Assembly: GCA_004124875.1 (NCBI GenBank)
Contig: SCKJ01000004.1
Span: 1-64,000 of the forward strand
From: Fidelibacterota bacterium
GTDB lineage: Bacteria; Fidelibacterota; Marinisomatia; SCGC-AAA003-L08; TS1B11
Direction of reading: 5' to 3'
Length of the DNA stretch: 64,000 bases
The notes beneath the pieces were generated by a model. That model saw nothing but the letters and a program-made list of their open reading frames with translations, ran no database searches and had not been told where the DNA came from. The position numbers and the translations under genes are program-made. Each line of letters starts with the position of its first letter. Position 1 is the stretch's first letter. Positions 37,646 through 46,723 of the stretch are shown here, in pieces.

Positions 37646-38748
37646 GCCCCCGTCCCCGCACATGGACGGTCATGGGACTCATGTCCGGCACCTCCATGGA
37701 CGGTATCGACACTGTGGTGGCCAACGTTGCGCTGGCTGGAAACGGCCTGGAATTTGAGGTGCTCTCGCAGGGCTCCGCGCCATTTTCCGATGCCGACAGG
37801 GAGGCCATCAAGAGAGCCCTTTCCGGCGATGCCGCACGGTTGGCCGATCTGCATTATCGCCTCGGGGAGCTCTATGCCCAGGCAGCGGAGGAGGCGGCTG
37901 CGGGACATAACCTGGAGTTGGCCGGTCTGCATGGGCAGACGGTGGCGCACAAAGATGGCGCTTATTCGCTGCAGTTGGGCAGCCCCAGCCCGTTATCCGC
38001 CCGGCTTGGCGTCCCCGTCATATTCAACTTTCGGGAGGCCGATATTGCGGCTGGGGGCAACGGCGCGCCACTGATGCCGTATCTCGATTGGCTGCTGGTC
38101 CGCGAGCGGCCCGACACCATCATTACCCTGAATCTGGGTGGTATCGCCAACCTCAGTTGCGTTCCCGCCGGGGCGCAGAAGGCCGATGTCACCGGCTTTG
38201 ATACAGGGCCGGCGATGAGCCTTATCGATTGCGCCTGCGGCCAACTTTTTGACCAGCGGGCCGACCTGGATGGCAAATTGAGCGAGGGCGGCACCGTTGA
38301 CGGCCAGCTGCTCGAGGAACTGATGCGCCATCCCTATATTTCACGGCGTCCGCCAAAATCGACCGGCGTGGATGAATTCGGCGATGCGATGGTTGGCGAT
38401 ATATTAAACGGGTTCCGTGGCAACGGCGCGGATCTGCTGCGGACACTCATCGCCTACACCGCTCGCAGTGTGGCCACGGGCGTCAATAACTTTACTCCCA
38501 CGAATGGCCAGGGTGGCCTGCTGGCCGTCAGCGGCGGCGGCGCGCACCATCCAACGGTGATGGGTGATTTGGGGCGGGAGCTGTCCATCTGGCAAATCGA
38601 GCCCTCTGCGGTGTTGGGTGTCGATCCCGACTTCAAGGAAGCCCTGCTCATGGCGGTGCTCGCCGTGGCAAAAATGGAAAACCAACCTGCGAACATGCCC
38701 GCGGTAACCGGCGCCCGCCGCGAAGTGGTGCTGGGACAGATAGCATAA
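37642..38748 (+). CDS. anmK: Anhydro-N-acetylmuramic acid kinase
   Basis: AnmK opens and phosphorylates 1,6-anhydro-MurNAc to MurNAc-6-P with ATP. The ASKHA fold motifs are clear: GLMSGTSMDGIDTV, HGQTVAHKDG, TLNLGGIANLS, GFDTGPAMSLID and LAVSGGGAHHP. The 368-aa length from TTG 37642 is normal and the start overlaps the murQ stop; ATG 37672 (MGLMSGT) is a possible later start. Together with murQ it completes conversion of cell-wall fragments to GlcNAc-6-P. Confidence 0.96.
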   Translation: MSPRPRTWTVMGLMSGTSMDGIDTVVANVALAGNGLEFEVLSQGSAPFSDADREAIKRALSGDAARLADLHYRLGELYAQAAEEAAAGHNLELAGLHGQTVAHKDGAYSLQLGSPSPLSARLGVPVIFNFREADIAAGGNGAPLMPYLDWLLVRERPDTIITLNLGGIANLSCVPAGAQKADVTGFDTGPAMSLIDCACGQLFDQRADLDGKLSEGGTVDGQLLEELMRHPYISRRPPKSTGVDEFGDAMVGDILNGFRGNGADLLRTLIAYTARSVATGVNNFTPTNGQGGLLAVSGGGAHHPTVMGDLGRELSIWQIEPSAVLGVDPDFKEALLMAVLAVAKMENQPANMPAVTGARREVVLGQIA

Positions 38749-38777
38749 CTCGCGAACCTTTGGATAAAGGACCACCA

Positions 38778-40136
38778 TTGCAAGAGCACATCTTCAGGAA
38801 ATACGACATTCGCGGAGTGGTTGAGGAGGACTTTCCCAAACCGGTAGTGATCGATCTCGGTCGTGCATTCGGGACTTACGTTTTGCGCGCGGGCGGCGAC
38901 TCGGTGGCCCTCAGCGGCGACATCCGCCTGACGACGCCCGACCTTAAAAAATGGTATGCCCAAGGCCTGCTGTCAACGGGGGTAAAGGTGATTGATATCG
39001 GCATATTGCCGACGCCGGCCAACTATTTTTGCATGTTTCACAGCGATGTCGATGGCGCGGTCCAGATTACCGGCAGCCATAATCCCTCCAATTACAACGG
39101 CTTCAAAATGTCTTTCCGGCGCGGGGCTGTTTACGGTGATCAGATTATGGGTCTGCTGGAGATGATCAAAGCCGGCGATTTTGAAACAGGGGCGGGGAGC
39201 TTCAGCGAGATGGATATCATCACCCCTTACATCGATATGCTGGCTGAGAAAATCACCTTTGAGCGGCCCCTGAAAATTGCCCTCGACTGCGGTAATGCGG
39301 CGGGGGCGCTGGCCGGGCCGCAGATATTCAAGCGCCTCGGGGTGGAGCTGACCGAGCTGTTTTGCGATGTGGATGGCCGCTTCCCCAACCACCATCCCGA
39401 CCCGACCGTGGAGGCCAACCTGGCCGACCTGATTGATACGGTCAAGAGCGGCGATTACGATCTGGGAATTGCCTACGATGGCGACGCCGACCGTGTGGGC
39501 ATCATCGACAACAACGGCAATGTGATCCGCGCCGACATCCTCATGGCCATCTTCCTGGAGGAAGTGGCCCGGCCCGGTGAAGCGGTCATTTTTGACGTCA
39601 AGTGTTCCCAGGCGCTGGAGGAGGAAATCTTGCGGCATGGCGGCGTGCCAGTCATGTGGAAGACGGGGCACAGCCTGATCAAGGAGAAGATGCGGGAAAT
39701 GAAAGTGGGGTTCGCCGGTGAAATGAGCGGCCATATCTTTTTCGGCGACGAGTACTTTGGCTATGATGACGGCATTTACGTCTCCCTGCGTATTGCCCGG
39801 TTGCTGTCGCGAACACATACGCCGCTGTCAGAATTGGCGGCGAAAATTCCCCGGTACTTCAGCACGCCGGAACTGCGCATGGATTGCCCCAGCGATGAGG
39901 AAAAGTTCAAAATTGCCGCCGCGGCCGAGGAATATTTCAAGGCGAACTACGACTGCATCGATATCGACGGCGTGCGCATAAAATTCGGCGATGGCTGGGG
40001 GCTGGTGCGCGCATCCCACACGCAGCCGGTGATTGTCTGCCGCTTCGAGGCGCGGACGCAGGCACGCATGGAGGCCATCATGGCCGAGGTGTTGGGCAAG
40101 CTGCAGACCTTTGGGGAAATCACCCTCTCCACATGA
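38778..40136 (+). CDS. Phosphomannomutase/phosphoglucomutase
   Basis: This alpha-D-phosphohexomutase of about 452 aa interconverts hexose 1- and 6-phosphates. Phosphoserine Ser100 is in ITGSHNPSNYNGFKM, the Mg2+ loop is DGDADRVG, the sugar-ring loop is GEMSGHIFF, which favours PMM/PGM over phosphoglucosamine mutase, and the phosphate clamp is RASHTQPVIVCR. TTG 38778 has AAAGGA six bases upstream; TTG 38760 is the other candidate. Neighbouring murQ/anmK and a phosphoglucose/phosphomannose isomerase suggest sugar-nucleotide supply. Confidence 0.94.
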   Translation: MQEHIFRKYDIRGVVEEDFPKPVVIDLGRAFGTYVLRAGGDSVALSGDIRLTTPDLKKWYAQGLLSTGVKVIDIGILPTPANYFCMFHSDVDGAVQITGSHNPSNYNGFKMSFRRGAVYGDQIMGLLEMIKAGDFETGAGSFSEMDIITPYIDMLAEKITFERPLKIALDCGNAAGALAGPQIFKRLGVELTELFCDVDGRFPNHHPDPTVEANLADLIDTVKSGDYDLGIAYDGDADRVGIIDNNGNVIRADILMAIFLEEVARPGEAVIFDVKCSQALEEEILRHGGVPVMWKTGHSLIKEKMREMKVGFAGEMSGHIFFGDEYFGYDDGIYVSLRIARLLSRTHTPLSELAAKIPRYFSTPELRMDCPSDEEKFKIAAAAEEYFKANYDCIDIDGVRIKFGDGWGLVRASHTQPVIVCRFEARTQARMEAIMAEVLGKLQTFGEITLST

Positions 40137-41092
40137 CGGCGGCCCTGCGCGATATTCAGGCTCTGCGGGAGCGCATCGACCAGCGCCTGAAAACCCTTTA
40201 TCCTGAGGGTCCCGCATCGCTCACTGCGCCGGTGGAGTATGTGTCGCTGGGGAAGGGCAAAAGGCTGCGGCCCCTGCTCACCCTGATTACCGCCCGGGCC
40301 TGTGGCGGCACGGTGGAAGACGCGCTCCCTGCCGCCATTGCGGTGGAGGCGCTGCACAATTTTACCCTGGTGCATGATGATATTATGGACCACGATGAGC
40401 TGCGGCATGGGCAGCCTTCCGTGCATGCCAGGTGGGGCGATAGCAGCGCCATTTTAACCGGGGATGTCCTGTTTGTGCTGGCGCTGAAGGAGCTGCGCAA
40501 GTCGCCGGCTCAGGTGGACCGCCTCACGGAGGCCTTTGCCCAGGGGGCGCTGGCGGTCTGCGAAGGGCAGGCGCTCGATCTCGAGTTCGAAAGCCGCGCC
40601 GATGTATCTCTCAAGGATTACATGGAGATGATTGATTTGAAGACCGGGCAGATGCTGGGTCTGGCCGCCAGGCTGGGAGCCATCAGCGGGGGCGGCACTG
40701 CCGAGAGCATCGCAGGCGCCGGGCATTTTGGCCTGCTGCTGGGGCGGGCTTTCCAAATTCAGGATGACCTGCTGGAACTGATTTCCGATGCGGGCACGAT
40801 GGGAAAAAGCCTGGGCAGCGACCTGGTATCAGGGAAGAAAACGTACCTCTACCTCGTGGCATTCCAGCAGGCGCCGGATGAAGTCGCTGCCGCAGTTTCC
40901 GCTGCCGGGAAGAATATTGAGACCGGGGTAAATCTGTTCCGGGAACTGCTGGTGAAAACCGGCGCCCGCGAGAAAGCCGAACGCCTGATTCGGGAGACTG
41001 TCGATTCCGCAGTGGCAGCATTGGAACCGTTTGGCAGCGGCAAAGCGGACCTGCTGGCCTTCGCCGATATCGTTCTTAACCGTAAAAATTAG
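40133..41092 (+). CDS. trans-Polyprenyl diphosphate synthase
   Basis: The 319-aa prenyl elongase has the first Asp-rich motif DDIMD (Asp82, Asp83, Asp86) and the second FQIQDDLLE. GKGKRLRP matches the conserved diphosphate-binding element. Phe77 sits at the fifth position before the first Asp-rich motif and the motif has no insertion, a pattern of geranylgeranyl-type synthases, so a C20 product is more likely than a long chain. This is inference. The ATG overlaps the upstream TGA (ATGA). Confidence 0.93.
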   Translation: MTAALRDIQALRERIDQRLKTLYPEGPASLTAPVEYVSLGKGKRLRPLLTLITARACGGTVEDALPAAIAVEALHNFTLVHDDIMDHDELRHGQPSVHARWGDSSAILTGDVLFVLALKELRKSPAQVDRLTEAFAQGALAVCEGQALDLEFESRADVSLKDYMEMIDLKTGQMLGLAARLGAISGGGTAESIAGAGHFGLLLGRAFQIQDDLLELISDAGTMGKSLGSDLVSGKKTYLYLVAFQQAPDEVAAAVSAAGKNIETGVNLFRELLVKTGAREKAERLIRETVDSAVAALEPFGSGKADLLAFADIVLNRKN

Positions 41093-41106
41093 GCACCGCG
41101 GAACGC

Positions 41107-42162
41107 ATGTCATCATCAAGCGAAAATCAAAAAGTTGATCCCGGTAAAATGGGCGAGGCCATCGCTAAATGCCATTTGCAAATTCATACAACGTTGGCCC
41201 TGCCTGAATGGGACCCTCAGCAACTGCGCCCGTTTTCCAGGGTCCTTTACCTGGGCATGGGGGGCTCGGCCACCGGCGGCGATATGGTCAGGCTGTGGAG
41301 CGAGCAGCGCGGCAGAGTTCCCATGGCGGTCACGCGCGATTATCGCATTCCCGGTTGGGTCGATTCCCAAACACTGGTGCTGGCGGCATCCTATTCGGGC
41401 AACACAGAGGAAACCCTCGGGGCGGCGGCCATGGCAGAGGAACGGGGTTCGCAGCTGGTGGCGTTGACCAGCGGGGGCCAGTTGGCGCAGATGGCAAAGA
41501 CCCACAGCTGGCCGGTGCACACGATTCCGGCCGGGTACCAGCCGAGGGCTGCCATCGGGTATTCTCTAGCTGCCATTTGCCGGGTACTGGTGGCGGGGGA
41601 TATGCTGCCCCGTAAATTGCTGGATGATCTGGATGATGCGGCAACATTGATGGGGACCCAGGCGGGCAACCATGCTGATGCCACAAGCGGCCAAAACAGA
41701 CCGCTGGAAGTGGCCAAACGGCTGGCCGGCAAGCTGCCCATCATATATGGCGTATCCGGGTCGACCGAGGGCCTGGCTGTTCGCTTCCGTGCGCAACTGG
41801 CTGAAAACAGCAACGTGTTCGCCGTGCATCATCTGCTGCCGGAGATGAACCATAATGAGATTGTGGGGCTGGCCGACCGGTTGGCTGCCGATCCCCACGC
41901 CGTGGTCATATGGCTGATGGATGAAGATGACCATGAGCGCATCCATCTGCGGCAACAGTTGACCGCTGAGCTGTGCGGAATCGATGGTTCAGACAGGGAA
42001 ATTATATTGAGCGGAACAGGGCCGACTCTGATTCATCGCAATTTGACGTTGCTCAATCTGACGGATTGGATATCGTACTATCTGGCCCTTGAGCGCCAGG
42101 TAGATCCAACCGCGATAGAAATTCTTCTGCAGCTGAAAACAAGACTCGCCGGTGGAGAATGA
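41107..42162 (+). CDS. Bifunctional phosphoglucose/phosphomannose isomerase
   Basis: The 351-aa two-SIS-domain isomerase converts glucose-6-P and mannose-6-P to fructose-6-P. Motifs are LGMGGSATGGDMVRLW in domain one, ASYSGNTEETLGAAAMAEERG, and a second domain with YGVSGSTEGLAVRFRAQLAENSN and HHLLPEMNHNEIVG (His and Glu). The length suits the short archaeal-type bifunctional PGI/PMI. It follows the polyprenyl synthase by 14 nt, and with the phosphomannomutase it links central carbon to mannose donors. Confidence 0.92.
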   Translation: MSSSSENQKVDPGKMGEAIAKCHLQIHTTLALPEWDPQQLRPFSRVLYLGMGGSATGGDMVRLWSEQRGRVPMAVTRDYRIPGWVDSQTLVLAASYSGNTEETLGAAAMAEERGSQLVALTSGGQLAQMAKTHSWPVHTIPAGYQPRAAIGYSLAAICRVLVAGDMLPRKLLDDLDDAATLMGTQAGNHADATSGQNRPLEVAKRLAGKLPIIYGVSGSTEGLAVRFRAQLAENSNVFAVHHLLPEMNHNEIVGLADRLAADPHAVVIWLMDEDDHERIHLRQQLTAELCGIDGSDREIILSGTGPTLIHRNLTLLNLTDWISYYLALERQVDPTAIEILLQLKTRLAGGE

Positions 42163-42216
42163 TGGGCGACGGTATGCTTGACAACCTTTCGACGACGAGG
42201 CTATATTGATGTCCTT

Positions 42217-42813
42217 ATGATGATCCAAGTTCAGGTAGAGAAGATTTCGTTTTACCCCCCGAGCAAGGGCTACGCCGTGTTGCTGAAAGAAGCGATGGGC
42301 AGCCGGTTCTTGCCTGTGATCGTGGGTTCATTTGAAGCACAATCGATCGCGCTGGCGTTGGAGGAGGTGCAGATGCCCCGCCCGATGACTCACGATCTGT
42401 TCTGCAATATCCTCGATGAACTCGATGTCGAAATTGGTGAAGTGGTCATCTCCGAATTGGCGGAAGGGACCTTCTTCTCGAAAATCAGTCTGGAGAGCCA
42501 ATTAGGGACCCGCGAAATTGACGCCCGTCCCAGTGATGCCATTGCCCTGGCGCTGAGGGTTGGCGCGCCGATTTACGTGTCCGAATCGGTTATGGATGAA
42601 GCGTCGGTAAGTGAGCTGGCCAATAAAGATGTCGGCCAGGAGGAGAAACCTGCCGGGATTGACACGCCCAGTAAGCCTGACAGCCTGCCCCCACATGAGT
42701 ATCTTAAAAAGCTGGAAGACCAACTCGACCGTGCCGTGGATTCGGAAGAGTATGAAAAAGCGGCCGAGCTCAGGGATAAGATAAAGAAGTTTCACACGCA
42801 GACTAGCAGCTAG
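42217..42813 (+). CDS. DUF151 bifunctional nuclease with UVR motif
   Basis: The 198-aa product has an N-terminal bifunctional nuclease (DUF151) domain, about residues 1-135, with GYAVLLKEAMGSRFLPVIVGSFEAQSIAL and RPSDAIALALRVGAPIYVSE. A C-terminal UvrB/UvrC (UVR) coiled motif (EYLKKLEDQLDRAVDSEEYEKAAELRDKIKK) follows. Both parts are common together in bacteria. A DNase/RNase activity is reported for the family, but the substrate here is unknown. ATG 42217 gives the family start MMIQVQVEKI; an upstream TTG would add 13 residues. Confidence 0.92.
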   Translation: MMIQVQVEKISFYPPSKGYAVLLKEAMGSRFLPVIVGSFEAQSIALALEEVQMPRPMTHDLFCNILDELDVEIGEVVISELAEGTFFSKISLESQLGTREIDARPSDAIALALRVGAPIYVSESVMDEASVSELANKDVGQEEKPAGIDTPSKPDSLPPHEYLKKLEDQLDRAVDSEEYEKAAELRDKIKKFHTQTSS

Positions 42814-42828
42814 CCGGCGCGCGCCGGC
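42813..42828. repeat. Perfect 16-bp GC palindrome between convergent stops
   Basis: GCCGGCGCGCGCCGGC is fully self-complementary. It starts at the last base of the DUF151-gene stop and ends six bases before the rnc stop codon. It would form an 8-bp stem on either strand's transcript (a real hairpin would open a few central bases), so it could mark the 3' ends of both messages. No T-run follows on either side, so it is not a classical intrinsic terminator. Confidence 0.6.
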
Positions 42829-42833
42829 ATGAC

Positions 42834-43547
42834 TCAGATCAACTCATTGAGCGCCAACTGCGCAGCCGCTTGTTCCGCGGCTTTTTTAGTATCCGATTCA
42901 GCGCGCCTGAACGTCTGCTGGCCGACCCGCACCTGCACTACAAACTGCTTGTCATGCTCCGGTCCCCGGGTTTGCAGCAGTTGAAAGCGCGGCTTGCCCA
43001 ATCCCCGCTGATGGCATAGCTCGATGAGTTGTCCCTTATAGTTGACGATGCCCGCAACAATGAGGCTGCGGTCAATGATGCGGCTGTGGATGAATCGCCT
43101 GGCGGTTTCAAGTCCGCCATCGAGAAACAGGGCGCCAATGAGCGATTCAGTGGCGTCGCCTACAAGATTTCGGCGAACCTTGTGGTCATCAAGCCGTACG
43201 CCACTTTCCACCAGCAGATACTTATGAAGTTCGATGGCCTCTCCGGCCTCAGCCAGAAAATCCTTGTTGACCAGCGCCGAACGGCTGGTGGTCAAATCCC
43301 CTTCAGAGGCTGTGGGATTCTGGCTGAACAGGTGGACGGAAACGATCTGTTCCAGTATGGCGTCACCGAGAAACTCGAGCCGCTCAAGGTTTTCGTCGGG
43401 TAGATCTGTCAGGCTGCGATGGGTGAGGGCCTGGGTGAGGAGCGCACGGTTGCGGAACCGGTGACCGATGCTTTTCTCAAGTTGCCGCTCCCTGTCTGAA
43501 CTCTGATCGGGTAATAATTTTCCCCGCAGCCAGGAATAAAGAGCCAC
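42834..43547 (-). CDS. rnc: Ribonuclease III
   Basis: RNase III cuts double-stranded RNA, including rRNA precursors. The catalytic signature ERLEFLGDAILEQIV and the second acidic site DATESLIGALFLDGG are intact. A double-stranded RNA-binding domain occupies the C-terminal 70 residues (YKGQLIELCHQRGLGKPRFQLL...KKAAEQAAAQLAL). The GTG start at 43547 lies 3 nt after fabF, the usual fabF-rnc order. The long stem around 23S (732-754 with 3826-3846) is a likely substrate. Confidence 0.96.
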   Translation of the reverse strand: MALYSWLRGKLLPDQSSDRERQLEKSIGHRFRNRALLTQALTHRSLTDLPDENLERLEFLGDAILEQIVSVHLFSQNPTASEGDLTTSRSALVNKDFLAEAGEAIELHKYLLVESGVRLDDHKVRRNLVGDATESLIGALFLDGGLETARRFIHSRIIDRSLIVAGIVNYKGQLIELCHQRGLGKPRFQLLQTRGPEHDKQFVVQVRVGQQTFRRAESDTKKAAEQAAAQLALNELI

Positions 43548-43550
43548 AGA

Positions 43551-44807
43551 CTATTCGGTGAATCTCTTCAAGGTGAGGACGGCGTTATGTCCCCCGAAAC
43601 CGAACGTATTGGAGACTGCGTAATCGAAAGTGTGCAGCGTAGGCTCATTTGGAGAGTAATTCAGATCACACTCGGGATCACTTTCCCGGTAATGGATTGT
43701 GGGCGGGATTTCCTGCCGCTTGAGCGCCAGCAATGAGGCAATCGCTTCCACCCCGCCAGAGGCCCCCATCAGGTGCCCCGTCATCGATTTGGTGGATGAG
43801 ACAATGAGGCCGTTGTGGGCGTGCTCCCCGAATACGGTCTTGATGGCGGTGGTTTCATTCTTGTCGTTAAAGAGGGTCGAAGTGCCATGGGCGTTGATAT
43901 AACCGACATCCTTCGGCTCAATGCCGGCGCCTTTAATCGCCAGTCGCATGGCCCGCACCGCGCCTTCTCCGCCTTCCGCCGGCGCCGTAATGTGGTAAGC
44001 GTCCCCCGTGGCGCCATAGCCGACGAGTTCCCCCAGAATATTGGCGCCCCGGTCCTGGGCATACTCGAGCGATTCGAGCACCAGGATACCTGATCCTTCG
44101 CCCATGATAAAGCCGTCGCGCCCGGCATCGAAGGGCCGGCAAGCGGTCTCGGGGTCGGGATTTCTGGTCATCGCTCTCATGCTGGTAAATCCGGCGACGG
44201 AAGCGGGTGTCACCGGCGCCTCGGCACCACCGGCCACCATGGCATCAGCGCTGCCGACCTGTATGTTGCGGTAGGCCTCGCCAATGGAATTGCTGGCGGT
44301 CGCGCAGGCCGACACAATGCTGAAGTTGGGTCCTTTCAGGCCATACTCGATGGACACATAGCCCGTGGCAATATCGGAGATCATCATGGGCACGAAAAGT
44401 GGACTCACATGCCGGGGTCCTCTTTTTTGCATACGCACATACTGTTCCTCAAATGTCCCGATGCCACCAATACCGGAGCCGACGATTACGCCGATCCGGT
44501 CCCGGTCCGGATTGCCGTTGCTTAGCAAATTTGAGTGCTCCAGCGCCTCGGCGGCGGCGACCATGGCCAGCAGGGTAAACCGGTCCATGCGTTTCTGCAT
44601 ACGCGGTTCCACAAAGGCATCGAAATCAAGGTTGCGGACTTCAGCCGCCAGCTTGACGCTGTGCTCAGACGTGTCAAATTGAGTAATGGGGCCGATACCG
44701 TTACGGCCACTGTAGAGCCCCTCCTCAAACTCCTTGACGGTGTTGCCGATAGGGGTAACGGCTCCCATACCGGTTACGACGACGCGGTTTAAAGTGAGCT
44801 GTCGCAT
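43551..44807 (-). CDS. fabF: Beta-ketoacyl-ACP synthase II
   Basis: FabF elongates acyl-ACP with malonyl-ACP. The 418-aa thiolase-fold enzyme has nucleophile Cys168 (SACATASNSIGEA) and the two active-site His residues in NAHGTSTLFND and MTGHLMGASGGVEA. FGFGGHNAVL closes the family pattern. It lies between acpP and rnc in the conserved cluster, 10 nt downstream of acpP. Confidence 0.97.
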   Translation of the reverse strand: MRQLTLNRVVVTGMGAVTPIGNTVKEFEEGLYSGRNGIGPITQFDTSEHSVKLAAEVRNLDFDAFVEPRMQKRMDRFTLLAMVAAAEALEHSNLLSNGNPDRDRIGVIVGSGIGGIGTFEEQYVRMQKRGPRHVSPLFVPMMISDIATGYVSIEYGLKGPNFSIVSACATASNSIGEAYRNIQVGSADAMVAGGAEAPVTPASVAGFTSMRAMTRNPDPETACRPFDAGRDGFIMGEGSGILVLESLEYAQDRGANILGELVGYGATGDAYHITAPAEGGEGAVRAMRLAIKGAGIEPKDVGYINAHGTSTLFNDKNETTAIKTVFGEHAHNGLIVSSTKSMTGHLMGASGGVEAIASLLALKRQEIPPTIHYRESDPECDLNYSPNEPTLHTFDYAVSNTFGFGGHNAVLTLKRFTE

Positions 44808-44817
44808 GGCTTGGACG

Positions 44818-45054
44818 TCAGCCGGCGTTTGCTTCGATGTATTCCACCACGGAGCCGACGGTGGTGAGTTTTTCGGCTTCTTCGTCGGGGATTTCGAGAT
44901 TGAACTCGTCCTCCAACTGCATGATCAGCTCAACGGTATCGAGCGAATCGGCGCCCAGGTCCTCGACAAACTTGGCCTCGGCGTTAATTTTCGATCCCTC
45001 CACACCCAGCTTATCTGCAACGAGCTCGGAAATCTTATCAAATGTATTCGACAT
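44818..45054 (-). CDS. acpP: Acyl carrier protein
   Basis: This 78-aa acidic carrier protein has Ser37 in [10 protein letters not shown], the site for the phosphopantetheine arm that carries growing fatty acids. A strong GGGAGGAG ribosome-binding site stands before ATG, in keeping with high expression. It sits between fabG and fabF. Confidence 0.98.
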   Translation of the reverse strand: MSNTFDKISELVADKLGVEGSKINAEAKFVEDLGADSLDTVELIMQLEDEFNLEIPDEEAEKLTTVGSVVEYIEANAG

Positions 45055-45068
45055 ATTCGTCTCCTCCC

Positions 45069-45812
45069 TTACATGACCATCCCGCCATCGACGAGAAGGG
45101 TCTGACCGGTAATATAGCCAGCTGCGTCGCTGGCCAGAAATGTTATTGCAGGGGCCACATCTTCAGGCTGGCCCAGTCTGCCCAGAGGAATGGAAGCGGC
45201 GATATCTTCCTTCGCCTTATCGGATAGATCGGCTGTCATCTCGGTGGAGATGAAACCCGGGCCGACGGCATTCACCGTGATTCCCCGGGAGGCCAGCTCC
45301 TTGGCCGTCGATTTCGTCAGCGCGATCAGTCCCGCTTTCGACGCGGCGTAGTTGGCTTGGCCAGGATTTCCGGTAACGCCAACGACCGATGTAATGTTGA
45401 TAATCCGGCCCCAGCGCTGCTTCAGCATCGGCCGCGCGACCGCCTTGGTACAGTTAAACGCCCCTCTTAAATTGACGGCCAGGGGGAGTTCCCAATCCTC
45501 TTCCGACATTCTCATAATCAAATTATCTTTGGTAACACCCGCATTGTTCACCAGGATATGCAGGCCACCATGCCGCTCCGAAATTTCTTTGATCACCGAG
45601 GCCACCTGTTCGCCACGGGTCACATCACAGGGATGCACCGTCGCTTTGCCGCCCTGTCGCTCAATTTCAGCGGCCACCTTCTTCAGGTCCTCTTCACTGC
45701 GGCTCAGCAGGGCCACTGTGGCTCCCGCCTGGGCCAATGCCAGACTGATCGCCCGGCCAATGCCTCGGGAAGCGCCAGTCACTACGGCAATTTTATCCTC
45801 TAATCTAAACAT
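45069..45812 (-). CDS. fabG: 3-Oxoacyl-ACP reductase
   Basis: FabG is an NADPH-dependent short-chain dehydrogenase that reduces 3-oxoacyl-ACP. The cofactor loop [16 protein letters not shown], and the Ser/Tyr/Lys triad in [22 protein letters not shown] are present, as is the [14 protein letters not shown] ending typical of FabG. The start overlaps the fabD stop by 8 nt. Confidence 0.96.
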   Translation of the reverse strand: MFRLEDKIAVVTGASRGIGRAISLALAQAGATVALLSRSEEDLKKVAAEIERQGGKATVHPCDVTRGEQVASVIKEISERHGGLHILVNNAGVTKDNLIMRMSEEDWELPLAVNLRGAFNCTKAVARPMLKQRWGRIINITSVVGVTGNPGQANYAASKAGLIALTKSTAKELASRGITVNAVGPGFISTEMTADLSDKAKEDIAASIPLGRLGQPEDVAPAITFLASDAAGYITGQTLLVDGGMVM

Positions 45813-46722
45813 TGAGCTGGTCCAGAATAGCCGCTGAGTTTACGCTTGTTGTGACCGCATCGGGTATAATTCTCCGATTGAGTCCCTGTAGAATTTTTCC
45901 GCTGCCGACTTCGTAAAACTCGCCGTAGCCATCCCCCGACATCTGCCGGATGGTCGCTTCCCACAAAACCGGCTGCTCCAGCTGCGCCAATAAATTGGAT
46001 CGCAAAGTTTCGGCGTCGGTGACCGGTTGCGCGGACACATTTTGGTAGACCGGCACAGCGGCATCATTGAGGGTGATCGCCGAGAGGGCCGCCTCCAGGC
46101 CGGGCCGGGCCGGCGCCATAAGGGGGGAGTGAAACGCGCCGGACACGTTCAGCTTGATCGCCCTGCGGATGCCCAGCCCCCCTGCGATGGCCACGGCGCG
46201 CTCAATGGCTGCCGTTTCGCCGGAGAGCACCACCTGTCCCGGAGCGTTCAAATTTGCTGCCACGATGGTGCCCGCCGCTGCGGCCCGCTGAAGCAGCTGC
46301 TCCAGCTGTCCCTGATCGGCGCCGATGATGGCGGCCATGGCGCCCGGCGCAGTCTGACCAGCGTTGGCCATTTCCTGTCCACGAACCTTGACGACCTGCA
46401 GTGCGTCCTCGAAGGAGATGGCCCCAGCTGAAACCAGAGCGGAAAACTCACCGAGTGAGTGACCTGCCGTCGCTTCCGGCTCAAGACCATCGGCTTTAAG
46501 CAGAGCATCAATAGCCACGCTGTGCACAAACAGGGCCGGTTGGGTAATTTCCGTCTGCCTGAGCGCCTCTTCCGGTCCTTCAAAACTGATCTGGCGCAGG
46601 TCGAAGCCGAGCAGTTCCACCGCCTGGTCGTAGAGGTCCCTGGCCGAGGAATGGGCGTCATACAGATCGCGACCCATCCCCACCGCTTGGCTCCCCTGTC
46701 CCGGAAACAGAAAGACTGACAT
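45805..46722 (-). CDS. fabD: Malonyl-CoA:ACP transacylase
   Basis: FabD loads malonate from CoA to ACP. The 305-aa sequence begins MSVFLFPGQGSQAVGMG and carries Ser89 in the nucleophile elbow GHSLGEFSAL, and the GAFHSPLM His motif. The ATG at 46722 was chosen by this family start; the open frame runs upstream only through the shadow of fabH. It lies one base downstream of the fabH stop. Confidence 0.96.
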   Translation of the reverse strand: MSVFLFPGQGSQAVGMGRDLYDAHSSARDLYDQAVELLGFDLRQISFEGPEEALRQTEITQPALFVHSVAIDALLKADGLEPEATAGHSLGEFSALVSAGAISFEDALQVVKVRGQEMANAGQTAPGAMAAIIGADQGQLEQLLQRAAAAGTIVAANLNAPGQVVLSGETAAIERAVAIAGGLGIRRAIKLNVSGAFHSPLMAPARPGLEAALSAITLNDAAVPVYQNVSAQPVTDAETLRSNLLAQLEQPVLWEATIRQMSGDGYGEFYEVGSGKILQGLNRRIIPDAVTTSVNSAAILDQLNV

Positions 46723-46723
46723 G

